Of a stretch of DNA of 64,000 bases, positions 1-9,560 are shown piece after piece (the first letter of the stretch is position 1; each line of letters begins with the position of its first letter). Location: contig CALWGF010000002.1 of assembly GCA_944379995.1 (NCBI GenBank), forward strand, positions 62,001-126,000, written 5' to 3'. Below the pieces are notes generated by a model. The model had not been told where the DNA came from and searched no databases. It worked only from the letters and a program-made list of their open reading frames with translations. A program made the position numbers and the translations under genes. This DNA comes from an uncultured Clostridia bacterium (lineage in GTDB: Bacteria; Bacillota; Clostridia; Lachnospirales; Anaerotignaceae).

Positions 1-903
1 AAATTTACACCTTCACTTATAAATAAGGCTCTTCAAGGACTTATTTATGGTGACTTATTTATGCGTGTACTTTATAGAACAAGACCATATGAAAAAGTTA
101 AAGGTTCTGCAGATGCACTTTATGAAAAATGGAATGAAAAAGTTAAAAAAGATGTAAGAACAGGAAATATTATTAAATTTAATTCAAATATTAAGAATAT
201 AGTAAAAGATTTTGATAATATTGAAATTACAAATGAGATTAAGCCTAGAGTTGGTGTTGTTGGTGAAATTCTTGTAAAATATCACCCAACAGCAAATAAT
301 GATATTGTTGGTCTTCTTGAAAAAGAAGGTGCAGAAGCTGTTGTTCCTGACCTTGCGGGATTTGCTCTTTATAGTGCTTATAATAGTGTTCAAAAAGAAA
401 AATTCCTTGGTGGTACAAAGAAAGGTAAGAAAACAGCAGAAGCTGTAATTAAAGTAATTGAAATGTATCAAAGCTCTATGATAAAAGCACTTAAAGAAAG
501 TAATAGATTTGATGCTCCAGTAAGTATTAAAGAACTTGGAGAAATGGCAGAACCTATTGTTTCACTTTGTAATCAAACTGGTGAAGGTTGGTTCCTTACT
601 GGTGAAATGCTTGAACTTATACATACAGGTGTTAATAATATAGTTTGTACACAGCCTTTTGGTTGTCTTCCTAACCATGTTGTGGGTAAAGGTGTAATAA
701 AAGAACTTAGAAGAAGATACCCTCTTTCAAATGTTGTTGCAATAGATTATGACCCTGGTGCAAGTGAAGTTAATCAGCTTAACCGTATTAAACTTATGCT
801 TGCAAGTGCAGAAAAAAATCTTTATAGAGATGAAGAAAATGCAGCAAAATTACATTCAAAAGGTTATAATGTTAAACCACAAAATAAGAGTATAAATGCA
901 TAA
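1..903 (+). CDS. 2-hydroxyacyl-CoA dehydratase activase-type protein, C-terminal part (5' truncated)
   Basis: The frame is open from the first base of the window, so this is the last 300 codons of a longer gene cut by the window edge. The C-terminal segment carries motifs typical of the large activase/dehydratase-like fusion proteins of anaerobes (DUF2229 type, normally over 1000 residues): TGEGWFLTGEM, then CTQPFGCLPNHVVGKG and DYDPGASEVNQLNRI. Family members carry iron-sulfur clusters and are related to the ATP-dependent activators of 2-hydroxyacyl-CoA dehydratases; the substrate of this one is unknown. The ATPase half must lie upstream of the window. A strong terminator follows 10 bases after the stop. 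Family assignment is confident, precise function is not. Confidence 0.8.
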   Translation, partial: KFTPSLINKALQGLIYGDLFMRVLYRTRPYEKVKGSADALYEKWNEKVKKDVRTGNIIKFNSNIKNIVKDFDNIEITNEIKPRVGVVGEILVKYHPTANNDIVGLLEKEGAEAVVPDLAGFALYSAYNSVQKEKFLGGTKKGKKTAEAVIKVIEMYQSSMIKALKESNRFDAPVSIKELGEMAEPIVSLCNQTGEGWFLTGEMLELIHTGVNNIVCTQPFGCLPNHVVGKGVIKELRRRYPLSNVVAIDYDPGASEVNQLNRIKLMLASAEKNLYRDEENAAKLHSKGYNVKPQNKSINA

Positions 904-910
904 ATTATAT

Positions 911-946
911 AAAAAGGACTTTCATTTTGAAAGTCCTTTTTGTTTT
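911..946 (+). terminator. intrinsic terminator
   Basis: An 11-bp stem (AAAGGACTTTC / GAAAGTCCTTT) with an ATTTT loop is followed by a T-rich run, just after the activase-type gene. Confidence 0.9.
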
Positions 947-1229
947 GTCAATTTATTTTGTTATAATATATAATTTATTGTATATTTTTAACAAAGTTTA
1001 TATAATTATTAAATAATAATGTTTTTAATGATTAGCAGTAGTATATAATGGGAAATACCATAATTTTATTATATATGCTTTAAATATCTTAAAATATCTT
1101 TATTTTACTTTAAATTTGGTTAATTGTTTAATGTATATACCAATATTATAATCTTTTATGATAATAGAAAATATAAACTGTCCAAAGGTTTATTTAATTT
1201 CTACTTATTATTTATAGGAGTTCATAGCT
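947..1229. other. AT-rich intergenic region upstream of the histidine kinase
   Basis: Very AT-rich spacer with no credible ORF. It must contain the promoter of the histidine kinase operon, but several TATAAT-like hexamers occur without a matching -35 at 16-18 bp, so none is assigned. A ribosome binding site (ATAGGAG) precedes the kinase start. Confidence 0.5.
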
Positions 1230-3095
1230 ATGAAAAAATCAATAAAGTTTAAGATTTCTATGCTTTATATAAGCCTTATATGTATTATGCTTATTTTAGG
1301 GGCGGCCTCCCTTTGGAATATGTTTACTATAAGGCAATCTGTAACAAATCTTATTACTACAAATTATAACAGTATTAAGCGTATAACATCTATGAAAGAA
1401 GCCCTTGAAGCTCAAAAACTAGAAGTGATGTTATATATTTATGATGATAATAAAAATAATCATCAACAAAATTTTAATGACTTAGATAGTATTTTTATGT
1501 CTAATTATAATGAGGAGTATAAGACTATAATAATATCTTCTGAAGTCGATATGATAAACAATATATTTTATTGTTATGATGAATTTAAAAAGAGTTTTGA
1601 TAATTTAAAAACTATTGAATTTAATGGTGTGGTAGAGTTAGATGGTAAACTTGAGTATTATAATAAAAATATAATTACTGCTTATGATAATACTGAAAAT
1701 GCACTTAATAACCTTATAACGTCTAATGAGAAGGCATTATTTGCAAGGAGAGATGAAGCAACAGCTGTAATACAGTTTTCTATAAAAATACTTATATTTC
1801 TTTTTACAGTTACAGTAATTATAAGTTATTTTACTTCAAAGTTTTATACGAACAGACTTTTAAAACCTATTTATGAGGTTACTGAAAATATAAAATCTAT
1901 AAGACAAGGAAATATGAATAGTAAAACTTCTGTTTTTTCAGGAGATGAACTTGGAGAACTTTGTGCTGAATTTAATAATATGACACAAAGACTTTCTGAG
2001 TTTGAAAAAAGTACTATGGGAAGTCTTATGGAGGAAAAAAACAGAACTTTTGCGGTGATGAGGAGTATTACTGAACCTATGGTTATAATAGATGATAAAT
2101 CTATTGTAACTCTTATGAACCGTTCCTTTGAAAAGCTGTTTTCAACAACATTTGAGGACTCAAGAGGAAAACATTTTCTTGAGGTTGTTTCTGAAAGCGG
2201 AAGATTAAAGGAATTATCAAAAATTAATTACAAACCCTATAAATTTACAGAACAGATTATTGAATTGTCTGAAAATGATAAAACAAGATATTATAATGTT
2301 AAGGTTACACCTTTTTCATATGGAAGTATTGAGGAGAAGGCTTCAGTTATTATTGTTTTTTATGATATAACAGATATGAAAGAGTTGGAAAAAATGCGTA
2401 TTGACTTTATTGCAACAATATCCCATGAGTTTAAAACCCCACTCACATCAATAGTTATGGGAGCAGACCTTATTCCTATGGTTGGAGATAATGAACTTAA
2501 TCCTGAACAAAGTGAAATAATAAACACAATTAAGGAAGATGGCGAAAGACTTTGCAATCTTGTTAATGACCTTCTTGAAATTTCTAAAATAGAGTCAGCA
2601 GACGGTATTTATAACTTTACTTTATGCAGTATGGAAGATATTATTAATGAGTCTGTAAAACATTTTAAAAATATAGCAAGAAATAATAAGGTCGAAATAT
2701 TTACATATATTCAAGATAATTTACCCCTTGTTTATGTTGATTGCGATAAAATAAGTTGGGTTATTAATAATCTTATTTCAAACGCACTTAAATATACTAA
2801 TGAAAATGATATAATATCTATAAAATCATATTATGAAGATGGATTTGTAAAAACATCTGTAAGTGATACAGGTGTTGGCATACCTGAGGAATTTATAGAA
2901 AAAGTATTTGAAAAGTATGTACAAGTTGCTGGTTGCGACATTGAAGTACGAGGTACAGGGATAGGACTTTCTGCATCAAAAAATATAATAAATGGTCATA
3001 ATGGTTTTATATGGTGTGAAAGTGACGTTAATGAAGGAAGTACATTTACTTTTTCAATACCTGTAAATAATTTTGATAAAGGTGATTATAAATGA
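1230..3095 (+). CDS. membrane sensor histidine kinase (HAMP-PAS-HisKA-HATPase)
   Basis: A 621-residue two-component sensor kinase. TM helix 1 spans about residues 9-30 and TM helix 2 about 181-203, bracketing a roughly 150-residue extracytoplasmic helical sensor region. A HAMP linker (about 204-257), a PAS domain (about 268-385), a HisKA dimerisation domain with the phospho-acceptor His399 in SHEFKTPLTS, and a C-terminal ATPase domain follow. The ATPase domain has the N box (NNLISNALKYT, about 513-523), G1 (SDTGVGIP) and G2 (GTGIGL, about 575-580). All catalytic motifs are intact, so it should autophosphorylate. The stop overlaps the start of the response regulator by ATGA, so the pair is translationally coupled. 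The ligand is unknown. Confidence 0.93.
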   Translation: MKKSIKFKISMLYISLICIMLILGAASLWNMFTIRQSVTNLITTNYNSIKRITSMKEALEAQKLEVMLYIYDDNKNNHQQNFNDLDSIFMSNYNEEYKTIIISSEVDMINNIFYCYDEFKKSFDNLKTIEFNGVVELDGKLEYYNKNIITAYDNTENALNNLITSNEKALFARRDEATAVIQFSIKILIFLFTVTVIISYFTSKFYTNRLLKPIYEVTENIKSIRQGNMNSKTSVFSGDELGELCAEFNNMTQRLSEFEKSTMGSLMEEKNRTFAVMRSITEPMVIIDDKSIVTLMNRSFEKLFSTTFEDSRGKHFLEVVSESGRLKELSKINYKPYKFTEQIIELSENDKTRYYNVKVTPFSYGSIEEKASVIIVFYDITDMKELEKMRIDFIATISHEFKTPLTSIVMGADLIPMVGDNELNPEQSEIINTIKEDGERLCNLVNDLLEISKIESADGIYNFTLCSMEDIINESVKHFKNIARNNKVEIFTYIQDNLPLVYVDCDKISWVINNLISNALKYTNENDIISIKSYYEDGFVKTSVSDTGVGIPEEFIEKVFEKYVQVAGCDIEVRGTGIGLSASKNIINGHNGFIWCESDVNEGSTFTFSIPVNNFDKGDYK

Positions 3096-3622
3096 AAAAA
3101 GCTCTTATTATAGATGATACTAAAAATATACGTATTATGCTTACAAAATGCCTTGAAATATCAGGATATGAAGCACAGGCTGTGCAAAACGGAATAGAAG
3201 GTTTAAAATGTATGGAAAATAATACTTATGACCTTATTTTTCTTGATATAAAACTTCCGGAGTTAAGTGGTACTGAAGTTCTTAAAAGAATTCGTTCTAA
3301 AGGTATAAATACTCCTGTAATAATAATAACAGCATACCCCACAGTTAAAAATGCTGTTGAATGTACTAAAATGGGAGCAGTTTCATATCTTCAAAAGCCT
3401 TTTACAGCAGATAGACTTAAAAATACACTTGAGTCACTTAATTTAGATTTTAAAGATAATATTCAAGAAGAAAAGTTTAGTATTAAAAATATTATAAATC
3501 TTTTTGAAAAAGACCCTTCAAATCCTGAAATTTATAATATGCTTAGTGAATTTTATAATGAAAAAGGAGATATTTTAAAATCAGAAAAGTTTATTAAAAT
3601 AAGAGATATTCTGAATATATAA
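3092..3622 (+). CDS. receiver-only response regulator with helical C-terminal extension
   Basis: Partner of the upstream kinase. Residues 1-115 form a CheY-like receiver with the acidic pair D8/D9, phospho-acceptor Asp52 (LDIKLP), Thr80 and Lys102 (QKPF). The remaining about 60 residues are predicted helical and TPR-like (DPSNPEIYNMLSEFYNEKGD), with no helix-turn-helix, AAA+ or enzymatic output domain. Output is therefore probably by protein-protein interaction or phosphotransfer rather than direct promoter binding. The start overlaps the kinase stop by 4 bp. Receiver assignment is certain; the role of the tail is inference. Confidence 0.92.
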   Translation: MKKALIIDDTKNIRIMLTKCLEISGYEAQAVQNGIEGLKCMENNTYDLIFLDIKLPELSGTEVLKRIRSKGINTPVIIITAYPTVKNAVECTKMGAVSYLQKPFTADRLKNTLESLNLDFKDNIQEEKFSIKNIINLFEKDPSNPEIYNMLSEFYNEKGDILKSEKFIKIRDILNI

Positions 3623-3662
3623 TAAATTTTAATTTATCTTTTAAAATAAGGAGATTATAATT

Positions 3663-4211
3663 ATGAAAGCAAGAGATTTACTTTTGCAAAATATTGAAAA
3701 AGATGAACATATAATTTGGGAAGGAAAGCCTTGCAATATAAATGTTTTTGAAAATATTTCAATGCTATGTCTTATTTTAAGATGGATATTCAGTATATTT
3801 CTTATTGTATTTGGAATGAAATATTTTGATATAACACAAGGTAATATTCAAAATTCAATAAGAGTAACATTTACTGTTTTTGTATTATTTTTTGGTGTGT
3901 TTAATGCCATAAAACCATGGCGTGACGGTGTTAAATATTTAAAAAATACATTTTATATACTAACTAATAAAAGAGTTATTTTATATAAAGTACAAAATGA
4001 TTATAGTATTTCAACATATATAAATATTGATAAAATTAAAAATACTTGTATATATAAAAATTCTTGTGATATTGCTAATGTATATTTTAACGAAAAAGAA
4101 AGAGTATTAAGAAAAAATGATACATATGATAATATTGTTTTTCATAATATAGAAAATATAAGTGAATTTGAAAAAGCTATATCACCTTTTATTAAAGTTG
4201 TGTATGAGTAA
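3663..4211 (+). CDS. bacterial PH-domain membrane protein
   Basis: A 182-residue protein with two hydrophobic segments (about residues 32-53 and 66-84) and a C-terminal bacterial pleckstrin-homology-like domain. The domain opens with the characteristic YILTNKRVILYK strand-turn around residue 98-109. Members of this family are small membrane-anchored proteins of mostly unknown function. It has its own ribosome binding site (AAGGAGAT) 40 bases after the response regulator and may be co-transcribed with it. No catalytic motif is visible. Confidence 0.72.
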   Translation: MKARDLLLQNIEKDEHIIWEGKPCNINVFENISMLCLILRWIFSIFLIVFGMKYFDITQGNIQNSIRVTFTVFVLFFGVFNAIKPWRDGVKYLKNTFYILTNKRVILYKVQNDYSISTYINIDKIKNTCIYKNSCDIANVYFNEKERVLRKNDTYDNIVFHNIENISEFEKAISPFIKVVYE

Positions 4212-4214
4212 AAA

Positions 4215-4275
4215 AATGCCCTTTGGAATGTATCTTTGTAGATTTATGAAGATATATTTTTAAGGGTATTTTTAT
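4215..4275 (+). terminator. probable intrinsic terminator
   Basis: Two nested stems: outer AATGCCCTT / AAGGGTATT with one G-U pair, inner TATCTT / AAGATA. A TTTTATTG tract follows. Weaker than the other terminators in the window. Confidence 0.55.
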
Positions 4276-4302
4276 TGTTATTATTATTTTTTTGTGTATA
4301 AT
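4275..4302 (+). promoter_or_regulatory. SigA-type promoter of pth-mfd
   Basis: TTGTTA, 16-bp spacer, TATAAT. The expected transcript start near 4309 lies just before a long hairpin in the 5' leader of pth. Confidence 0.6.
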
Positions 4303-4320
4303 ATTATATGGAATTTATGG

Positions 4321-4359
4321 AGGCTACTGTTATTATACTATTGTATAATAAAGTAGCCT
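4321..4359 (+). repeat. long inverted repeat in the pth 5' leader
   Basis: Arms AGGCTACT plus TTATTATAC pair with GTATAATAA plus AGTAGCCT around a TATT loop: 17 bp with one bulged G. No T-run follows, so it does not look like a terminator. See findings. Confidence 0.8.
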
Positions 4360-4406
4360 AAAAGTCGTTGTATGAATTTTATTGTTTAAATATAGGAGGA
4401 TTAATA

Positions 4407-4976
4407 ATGATAGTTATTGCAGGACTTGGAAATCCCGGCTCAAAATATGATGGTACAAAACATAATGTTGGTTTTAGAGTAATAGATAAGCTTGCTTGCG
4501 ACTATAATATCAATATGACAAAACTTAAGCATAAGGCTTTTATTGGTGAAGGAATGATTAAAAATAAAAAAGTTATGCTTGTAAAACCACAAACTTATAT
4601 GAATTTAAGTGGTGAAAGCATAAGAGAGATTTTAAATTTTTATAAAGTACCTATGGAAAACTTTATTGTTATATATGATGATATAAGCCTTCCAATAGGT
4701 GGTACAAGAATACGTGAAAAAGGTAGTGCCGGAGGTCACAATGGTATTAAAAATATAATAAGCCAAACAGGAACAGACGTATTTTTAAGAATTAAAGTAG
4801 GTGTTGGTGAAAAGCCTAACGGTTGGGATTTAGCCGATTATGTTTTAAGTAAATTTACTAAAGATGAGGAGGCTTCTCTTGTTGGAGGTATTGATAGAGC
4901 AGTTTCTGCTGTTGAAATAATACTTTCTGAAGGAGTTAAAGAAGCAATGAATAAAACTAACCAAAAATTGAGGTGA
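4407..4976 (+). CDS. pth: peptidyl-tRNA hydrolase
   Basis: A 189-residue Pth that cleaves the ester bond of peptidyl-tRNA released from stalled ribosomes, recycling tRNA. The N-terminal signature IAGLGNPGSKYDGTKHNVG contains the conserved Asn (LGNPG) and catalytic His (TKHN). PQTYMNLSG, VIYDDISLP (catalytic Asp) and GSAGGHNGIK follow as expected. An upstream in-frame ATG exists 13 codons earlier, but the start chosen has the TAGGAGGA ribosome binding site and matches the family N-terminus. The next gene, mfd, begins 7 bases after the stop and its ribosome binding site overlaps that stop, so the two form an operon, as in many Firmicutes. Confidence 0.97.
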   Translation: MIVIAGLGNPGSKYDGTKHNVGFRVIDKLACDYNINMTKLKHKAFIGEGMIKNKKVMLVKPQTYMNLSGESIREILNFYKVPMENFIVIYDDISLPIGGTRIREKGSAGGHNGIKNIISQTGTDVFLRIKVGVGEKPNGWDLADYVLSKFTKDEEASLVGGIDRAVSAVEIILSEGVKEAMNKTNQKLR

Positions 4977-4983
4977 TATAAAA

Positions 4984-7900
4984 GTGAGTACTCTTACAAA
5001 ACCACTTTTAAAGCTTGATGGTTTTAAAAAATTAAGTAATGATATTGAAAATAATATTTCACCTGTACTTGTTACAGGTGTTGTTGATGTTCAAAAAAAT
5101 CATATTATAGGTGGGGTAAATGAATTTATGGATAAACCTGCACTTATAATAACTCATAGTGAAATAAGAGCTAAAGAAATATGTCAAGATATGCTTCTAT
5201 TTGATAAAAATTGTATGTACTATCCTTCAAAAGACATACTTTTTTATAGTGCAGATGTTAGAAGTGATGATATTGTAAGAAAAAGACTTTCTGTAATAGA
5301 TAATGTTCTTGAAAATAATAAGCCTATTGTAGTCCTTTCAGCAGAGGCTCTTTTTGATAGACTTGTTTTAAAAGATGAGTTTAAAAAATATATTATATAT
5401 CTTAAAGAAGGAGATATTATAAATATAGATGAGTTTTGTGAAAAACTTATTTTTATGGGATATGAAAGAGAAGAAATTACAGAGCATAGAGGTACATTTT
5501 CAATACGTGGGGGGATTATAGATATATTCTCTCCTATTGATGATAATGCTATAAGAATTGAACTTTGGGACGATGAGATAGACAGTATAAGAATTATGGA
5601 CGCAAATTCTCAAAGGTCTATTGAAAAGATTAGTGAAGTAAAAATATTTCCAGTAAGAGAAATGGTTTATGGAAAAGAACAACTTGCTAATGCTCTTTTA
5701 AAAATAAAATCAGAACTTAAAAGTTGTACTGAAAAATACGCTAAAAAAGGCCTTAATGATGAAGCCGAAAGACTTCTTGAATATATAAATGAAGATATTG
5801 AAAGATTTTCAGAAGATAAATCATATGGTGGGGCAATAAGCTATATACAATATTTTTATGATAAAACAGAAAGCCTTATTGACTATATGCCAGATGATAC
5901 AATAGTTTATTATGATGAGCCCCAAAGGATAGCCGAACATACAAAAAATATATATATGGAATATAGTGAAAGTATTAAAAGTCGTATAGAAAAAGGTTAT
6001 CTTCTTCCAGAACAAAGTAAAATGGTTTTTGATTATAATGATATATTGAGAGCATCAGAGAAAAAAACAGAAGTACTTTTTACATCGGTTACTGTTAATA
6101 TAAAAGATTTTAAATTAAAAGATATAATCGAAATTGCAGGTAAAAATTCTTCTTCATTTAGTCAAAGAATAGACCTTTTTTGTGATGAACTTTCATATCT
6201 TAAAAATAATGGATATAGTATATTAATACTTGCAGGTGCACAGACAAGATGTGAAAGATTTGTTAGAGAAATAGGTGAAAGAAATATTGAAAGTTACTAT
6301 ATGGAAAATAATGATAATGAAATTCCAAATGGTAATATTGCTGTAATGAAAGGTAAATTTAGTAAAGGCTTTGAGTATCCTGAAATAAAATTTGCTGTTT
6401 TTTCTGAAAGTGAACTTTTTGGTGAAATACAAAAGAAAAAGGCTAAAAAGAAACACAAAAAAGGCTCACCTATTGAAAGTTTTACAGACCTTAAAGTAGG
6501 TGATTATGTAGTTCATGAAACACATGGTATAGGTGTTTATAGAGGTCTTGAAAAAATTGTTGTTGACGGAATAAGTAAAGATTATATGAAAGTTTCATAT
6601 TCTGATGGCGGAAGTCTTTTTGTACCTGTAAATCAAATGGAACTTATTCAAAAATATATAGGAAATGGTGGGGCTTCTCCTAAACTTAACAAACTTGGAA
6701 GTCAGGAATGGACAAAGGCAAAAAATAAAGTTCGTTCTGCTGTAAAAGTTCTTGCTGAGGATTTAGTAATGCTTTATGCAAAAAGACAGGCTGCAAAAGG
6801 TTTTCAGTATTCTGAAGATAATATGTGGCAAAGAGAATTTGAGGAGTCATTTCCATATGAAGAAACAGATGACCAACTTTCTGCTATTGAAGATGTAAAA
6901 AGAGATATGGAAGGTAGAGGAGTAATGGATAGGCTCATTTGTGGTGATGTTGGTTATGGAAAAACAGAAGTTGCCATAAGAGCCGCTTTTAAAGCTGTTC
7001 AAGACGGAAAACAAGTTGCATATCTTGTGCCTACAACAATACTTGCACAACAGCATTATAATACATTTTGTTCAAGAATGGCAGATTATCCTGTAAGGGT
7101 TGAACTTCTTTCACGTTTTAGAACTCCAAAACAACAAAAAGAAACTCTTGAAGCACTTAATAAGGGATATGCTGATATAGTTATAGGTACACATAGAATA
7201 CTTTCTAAAGATGTTAAATTTAGAGATTTAGGACTTATAATAGTGGACGAAGAACAGCGTTTTGGTGTAAATCATAAAGAAAAACTTAAAGCTATGAAAG
7301 AAAATGTTGATGTCCTTACTCTTACAGCTACACCTATACCAAGAACACTTCATATGAGCCTTGCAGGTATAAGAGATATGAGCGTTCTTGAAGAACCACC
7401 ACAAGAAAGACGACCTGTTCAGACATATGTTTTAGAAGATAATCCAGAGTTTGTTAAAGAAGCTATAAACAGAGAGCTTGCAAGAGGCGGACAGGTTTAT
7501 TATCTTAATAATAGAGTTCATAATATTGCTGAAACAGCCTTGAAAATACAAAATATTGTTCCTGAGGCTGTTGTTTCATATGCTCATGGTCAAATGACAG
7601 AAAGAGAACTTGAAAGAATAATGAATGACTTTATTGAAGGTGAAATTGATGTACTTGTTTGTACTACCATTATAGAAACAGGTCTTGATATTTCAAATGT
7701 AAATACAATAATAATACAAGATGCTGACTATATGGGACTTTCACAGCTTTATCAGCTTAGAGGGCGTGTTGGTCGTTCAAATAAAATAGCATATGCTTAT
7801 CTTATGTATAAAAGAGATAAAGTCCTTAATGAAGTTGCTGAAAAGCGTTTGCAAACAATACGAGAGTTTACAGAGTTTGGTTCTGGATTTAAAGTAGCTA

Positions 7901-8481
7901 TGCGTGACCTTGAACTTAGAGGTGCAGGAAATCTTTTAGGTGCAGAACAGCATGGACATATGGAAAGTGTTGGTTATGATATGTATTGTAAACTTCTTGA
8001 TGAGGCTGTAAGGAAACTTAAAGGTGAAGATGTATCTGAGAATTTTGAAACAGGAATTGATGTTGATGTTAATGCATATATTCCGGATTTTTATATTAAA
8101 GATGAAAAACAAAGACTTGAAATATATAAAAAAATAGCAGCTGTTACAACTACTGAAGATTATTATGACATACAAGAAGAAATAGAGGACAGATTTGGTG
8201 ATATTCCTAAAACTGTACAAACACTTCTTGAAATAGTACTTATAAAAGCTAATGCTCATAATTTAGGTATAACGAATATTGTACAAAAAGGTAATAACAT
8301 TGTTGTATCATTTAAAGCTGATGCAAATATTGACCCAACTAAACTTACAAAACTTATTTCTGAAAATAAAAATAGATACCTTTTTACATCAGGAGCAAAT
8401 CCTTATCTTACAATAAAAATGAATACAAAAGATAAGATTACGCCTGTTGTTTATATTAAGAATATGTTACAAGAACTGTAA
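4984..8481 (+). CDS. mfd: transcription-repair coupling factor
   Basis: A 1165-residue ATP-dependent DNA translocase that removes RNA polymerase stalled at lesions and recruits UvrA. The N-terminal UvrB-like module is followed by the RNA polymerase interaction domain around residue 500 (VGDYVVHETHGIGVYRG). The helicase core has Walker A at 654-661 (GDVGYGKT), DEEQ at 755-758 and the TATPIPRTLHMS motif. QLRGRVGRS, the RAGNLLG-like translocation motif (LRGAGNLLG) and a C-terminal regulatory domain complete the family length. The start is GTG, placed by the AGGTGAT ribosome binding site that overlaps the pth stop codon. Confidence 0.97.
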   Translation: MSTLTKPLLKLDGFKKLSNDIENNISPVLVTGVVDVQKNHIIGGVNEFMDKPALIITHSEIRAKEICQDMLLFDKNCMYYPSKDILFYSADVRSDDIVRKRLSVIDNVLENNKPIVVLSAEALFDRLVLKDEFKKYIIYLKEGDIINIDEFCEKLIFMGYEREEITEHRGTFSIRGGIIDIFSPIDDNAIRIELWDDEIDSIRIMDANSQRSIEKISEVKIFPVREMVYGKEQLANALLKIKSELKSCTEKYAKKGLNDEAERLLEYINEDIERFSEDKSYGGAISYIQYFYDKTESLIDYMPDDTIVYYDEPQRIAEHTKNIYMEYSESIKSRIEKGYLLPEQSKMVFDYNDILRASEKKTEVLFTSVTVNIKDFKLKDIIEIAGKNSSSFSQRIDLFCDELSYLKNNGYSILILAGAQTRCERFVREIGERNIESYYMENNDNEIPNGNIAVMKGKFSKGFEYPEIKFAVFSESELFGEIQKKKAKKKHKKGSPIESFTDLKVGDYVVHETHGIGVYRGLEKIVVDGISKDYMKVSYSDGGSLFVPVNQMELIQKYIGNGGASPKLNKLGSQEWTKAKNKVRSAVKVLAEDLVMLYAKRQAAKGFQYSEDNMWQREFEESFPYEETDDQLSAIEDVKRDMEGRGVMDRLICGDVGYGKTEVAIRAAFKAVQDGKQVAYLVPTTILAQQHYNTFCSRMADYPVRVELLSRFRTPKQQKETLEALNKGYADIVIGTHRILSKDVKFRDLGLIIVDEEQRFGVNHKEKLKAMKENVDVLTLTATPIPRTLHMSLAGIRDMSVLEEPPQERRPVQTYVLEDNPEFVKEAINRELARGGQVYYLNNRVHNIAETALKIQNIVPEAVVSYAHGQMTERELERIMNDFIEGEIDVLVCTTIIETGLDISNVNTIIIQDADYMGLSQLYQLRGRVGRSNKIAYAYLMYKRDKVLNEVAEKRLQTIREFTEFGSGFKVAMRDLELRGAGNLLGAEQHGHMESVGYDMYCKLLDEAVRKLKGEDVSENFETGIDVDVNAYIPDFYIKDEKQRLEIYKKIAAVTTTEDYYDIQEEIEDRFGDIPKTVQTLLEIVLIKANAHNLGITNIVQKGNNIVVSFKADANIDPTKLTKLISENKNRYLFTSGANPYLTIKMNTKDKITPVVYIKNMLQEL

Positions 8482-8560
8482 TATATTTTAATCTAATTTG
8501 TTTTAGTGTATAATATATTAACCAACATAGATAGTTTATTTTTAGAAGTAGGTGTATATA

Positions 8561-9505
8561 ATGAGAAGATTTTTAAAAACGGCTATATGTATAATGTCAA
8601 TGCTAATTATGATAACAGGTTGTAGCTCTAATAATAATGAATATGTTCTTAAAATTAATGATAAACCAGTATCAAAAGGTGAATTTATGGTTTATCTTAA
8701 TGAAGCAAAAACTAATTTTGAGTCAGTTGGCGGAACAGATATTTGGGAAACTGATTTTGAAGGTATGACAGCAGAAGATGTTGCAAAAAATAGTGCAGTT
8801 AATGCTATTGAACTTGTTAAAATATCTGCTGATAAAGCAGAAGAATTTCAGGTTTCTTTAAGTGATGAAGAAAAAGAACAGGCAAAAGAGCAAGCAAAAA
8901 CTAAATTTGACAACCTTGGAGAATATGCAAAAGAAGCAGGTATAACTCTTTCTGATGTTGAAAATGTAATGAATGAACAAATGCTTTATAGTAAGGTATA
9001 TAACAAAGTTACAGATGATTTTGAAGCTAGCGAAGCCGATTTTAATGCTTATTTTGAAACTGTTAAATCAGATTTTATGGATTATTATAAACAATATACA
9101 ATTAAAAGTATATTTGTTACTGACTATTCAAAAGCAGAGGAAATAGTTAGTAAATATAATTCTGGTACTGATTTTGACATTCTTTTTGATGAGTATGAAG
9201 AACAAGAAGGTGTTAAAAATGAATTACAAACATCTTATAAAGGTACTCTCGAAAGTTTTTTTGGACTTGAATTTGATATTGAAGCTGGAAATATAACAAG
9301 TATACTTGAAGGTGATGGAGGATATTATATAATTAAAGTTGAAACTATATCTGATACATCTGAAGATGAAGTTAGAGAGATAGCAAAAGGTATATATACG
9401 GAAAATACTAAACAAGAACTTTTTAACAATGAATATCAAAAATGGTCTGAAAATGCAAATATTGAAAAGAATGAAGAAGTATTTAATTCTATTAAAATTA
9501 AATAA
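8561..9505 (+). CDS. PrsA/SurA-like foldase lipoprotein
   Basis: A 314-residue exported lipoprotein with basic N-terminus, hydrophobic core and lipobox MITGC. The mature part resembles SurA/PrsA-type chaperones: an N-terminal SurA-like segment with the KINDKPVSKGEF opening, a long helical region, then a parvulin-like region (KSIFVTDYSKAEEIVSKYNS...). The parvulin region is poorly conserved, so isomerase activity is uncertain and a holdase role at the outer face of the membrane is equally plausible. A GTG nine bases upstream is in frame but overlaps the AGGTG ribosome binding site. It ends at a bidirectional terminator opposite ppk. Confidence 0.75.
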   Translation: MRRFLKTAICIMSMLIMITGCSSNNNEYVLKINDKPVSKGEFMVYLNEAKTNFESVGGTDIWETDFEGMTAEDVAKNSAVNAIELVKISADKAEEFQVSLSDEEKEQAKEQAKTKFDNLGEYAKEAGITLSDVENVMNEQMLYSKVYNKVTDDFEASEADFNAYFETVKSDFMDYYKQYTIKSIFVTDYSKAEEIVSKYNSGTDFDILFDEYEEQEGVKNELQTSYKGTLESFFGLEFDIEAGNITSILEGDGGYYIIKVETISDTSEDEVREIAKGIYTENTKQELFNNEYQKWSENANIEKNEEVFNSIKIK

Positions 9506-9524
9506 AACAAAATTAAGTAATAGT

Positions 9525-9554
9525 AAAAGGGTTGATTATTAAATCAACCCTTTT
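9525..9554. terminator. bidirectional terminator between convergent genes
   Basis: A perfect 13-bp stem (AAAAGGGTTGATT / AATCAACCCTTTT) with an ATTA loop serves both the PrsA-like gene (plus) and ppk (minus). Confidence 0.92.
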
Positions 9555-9560
9555 ATATTT

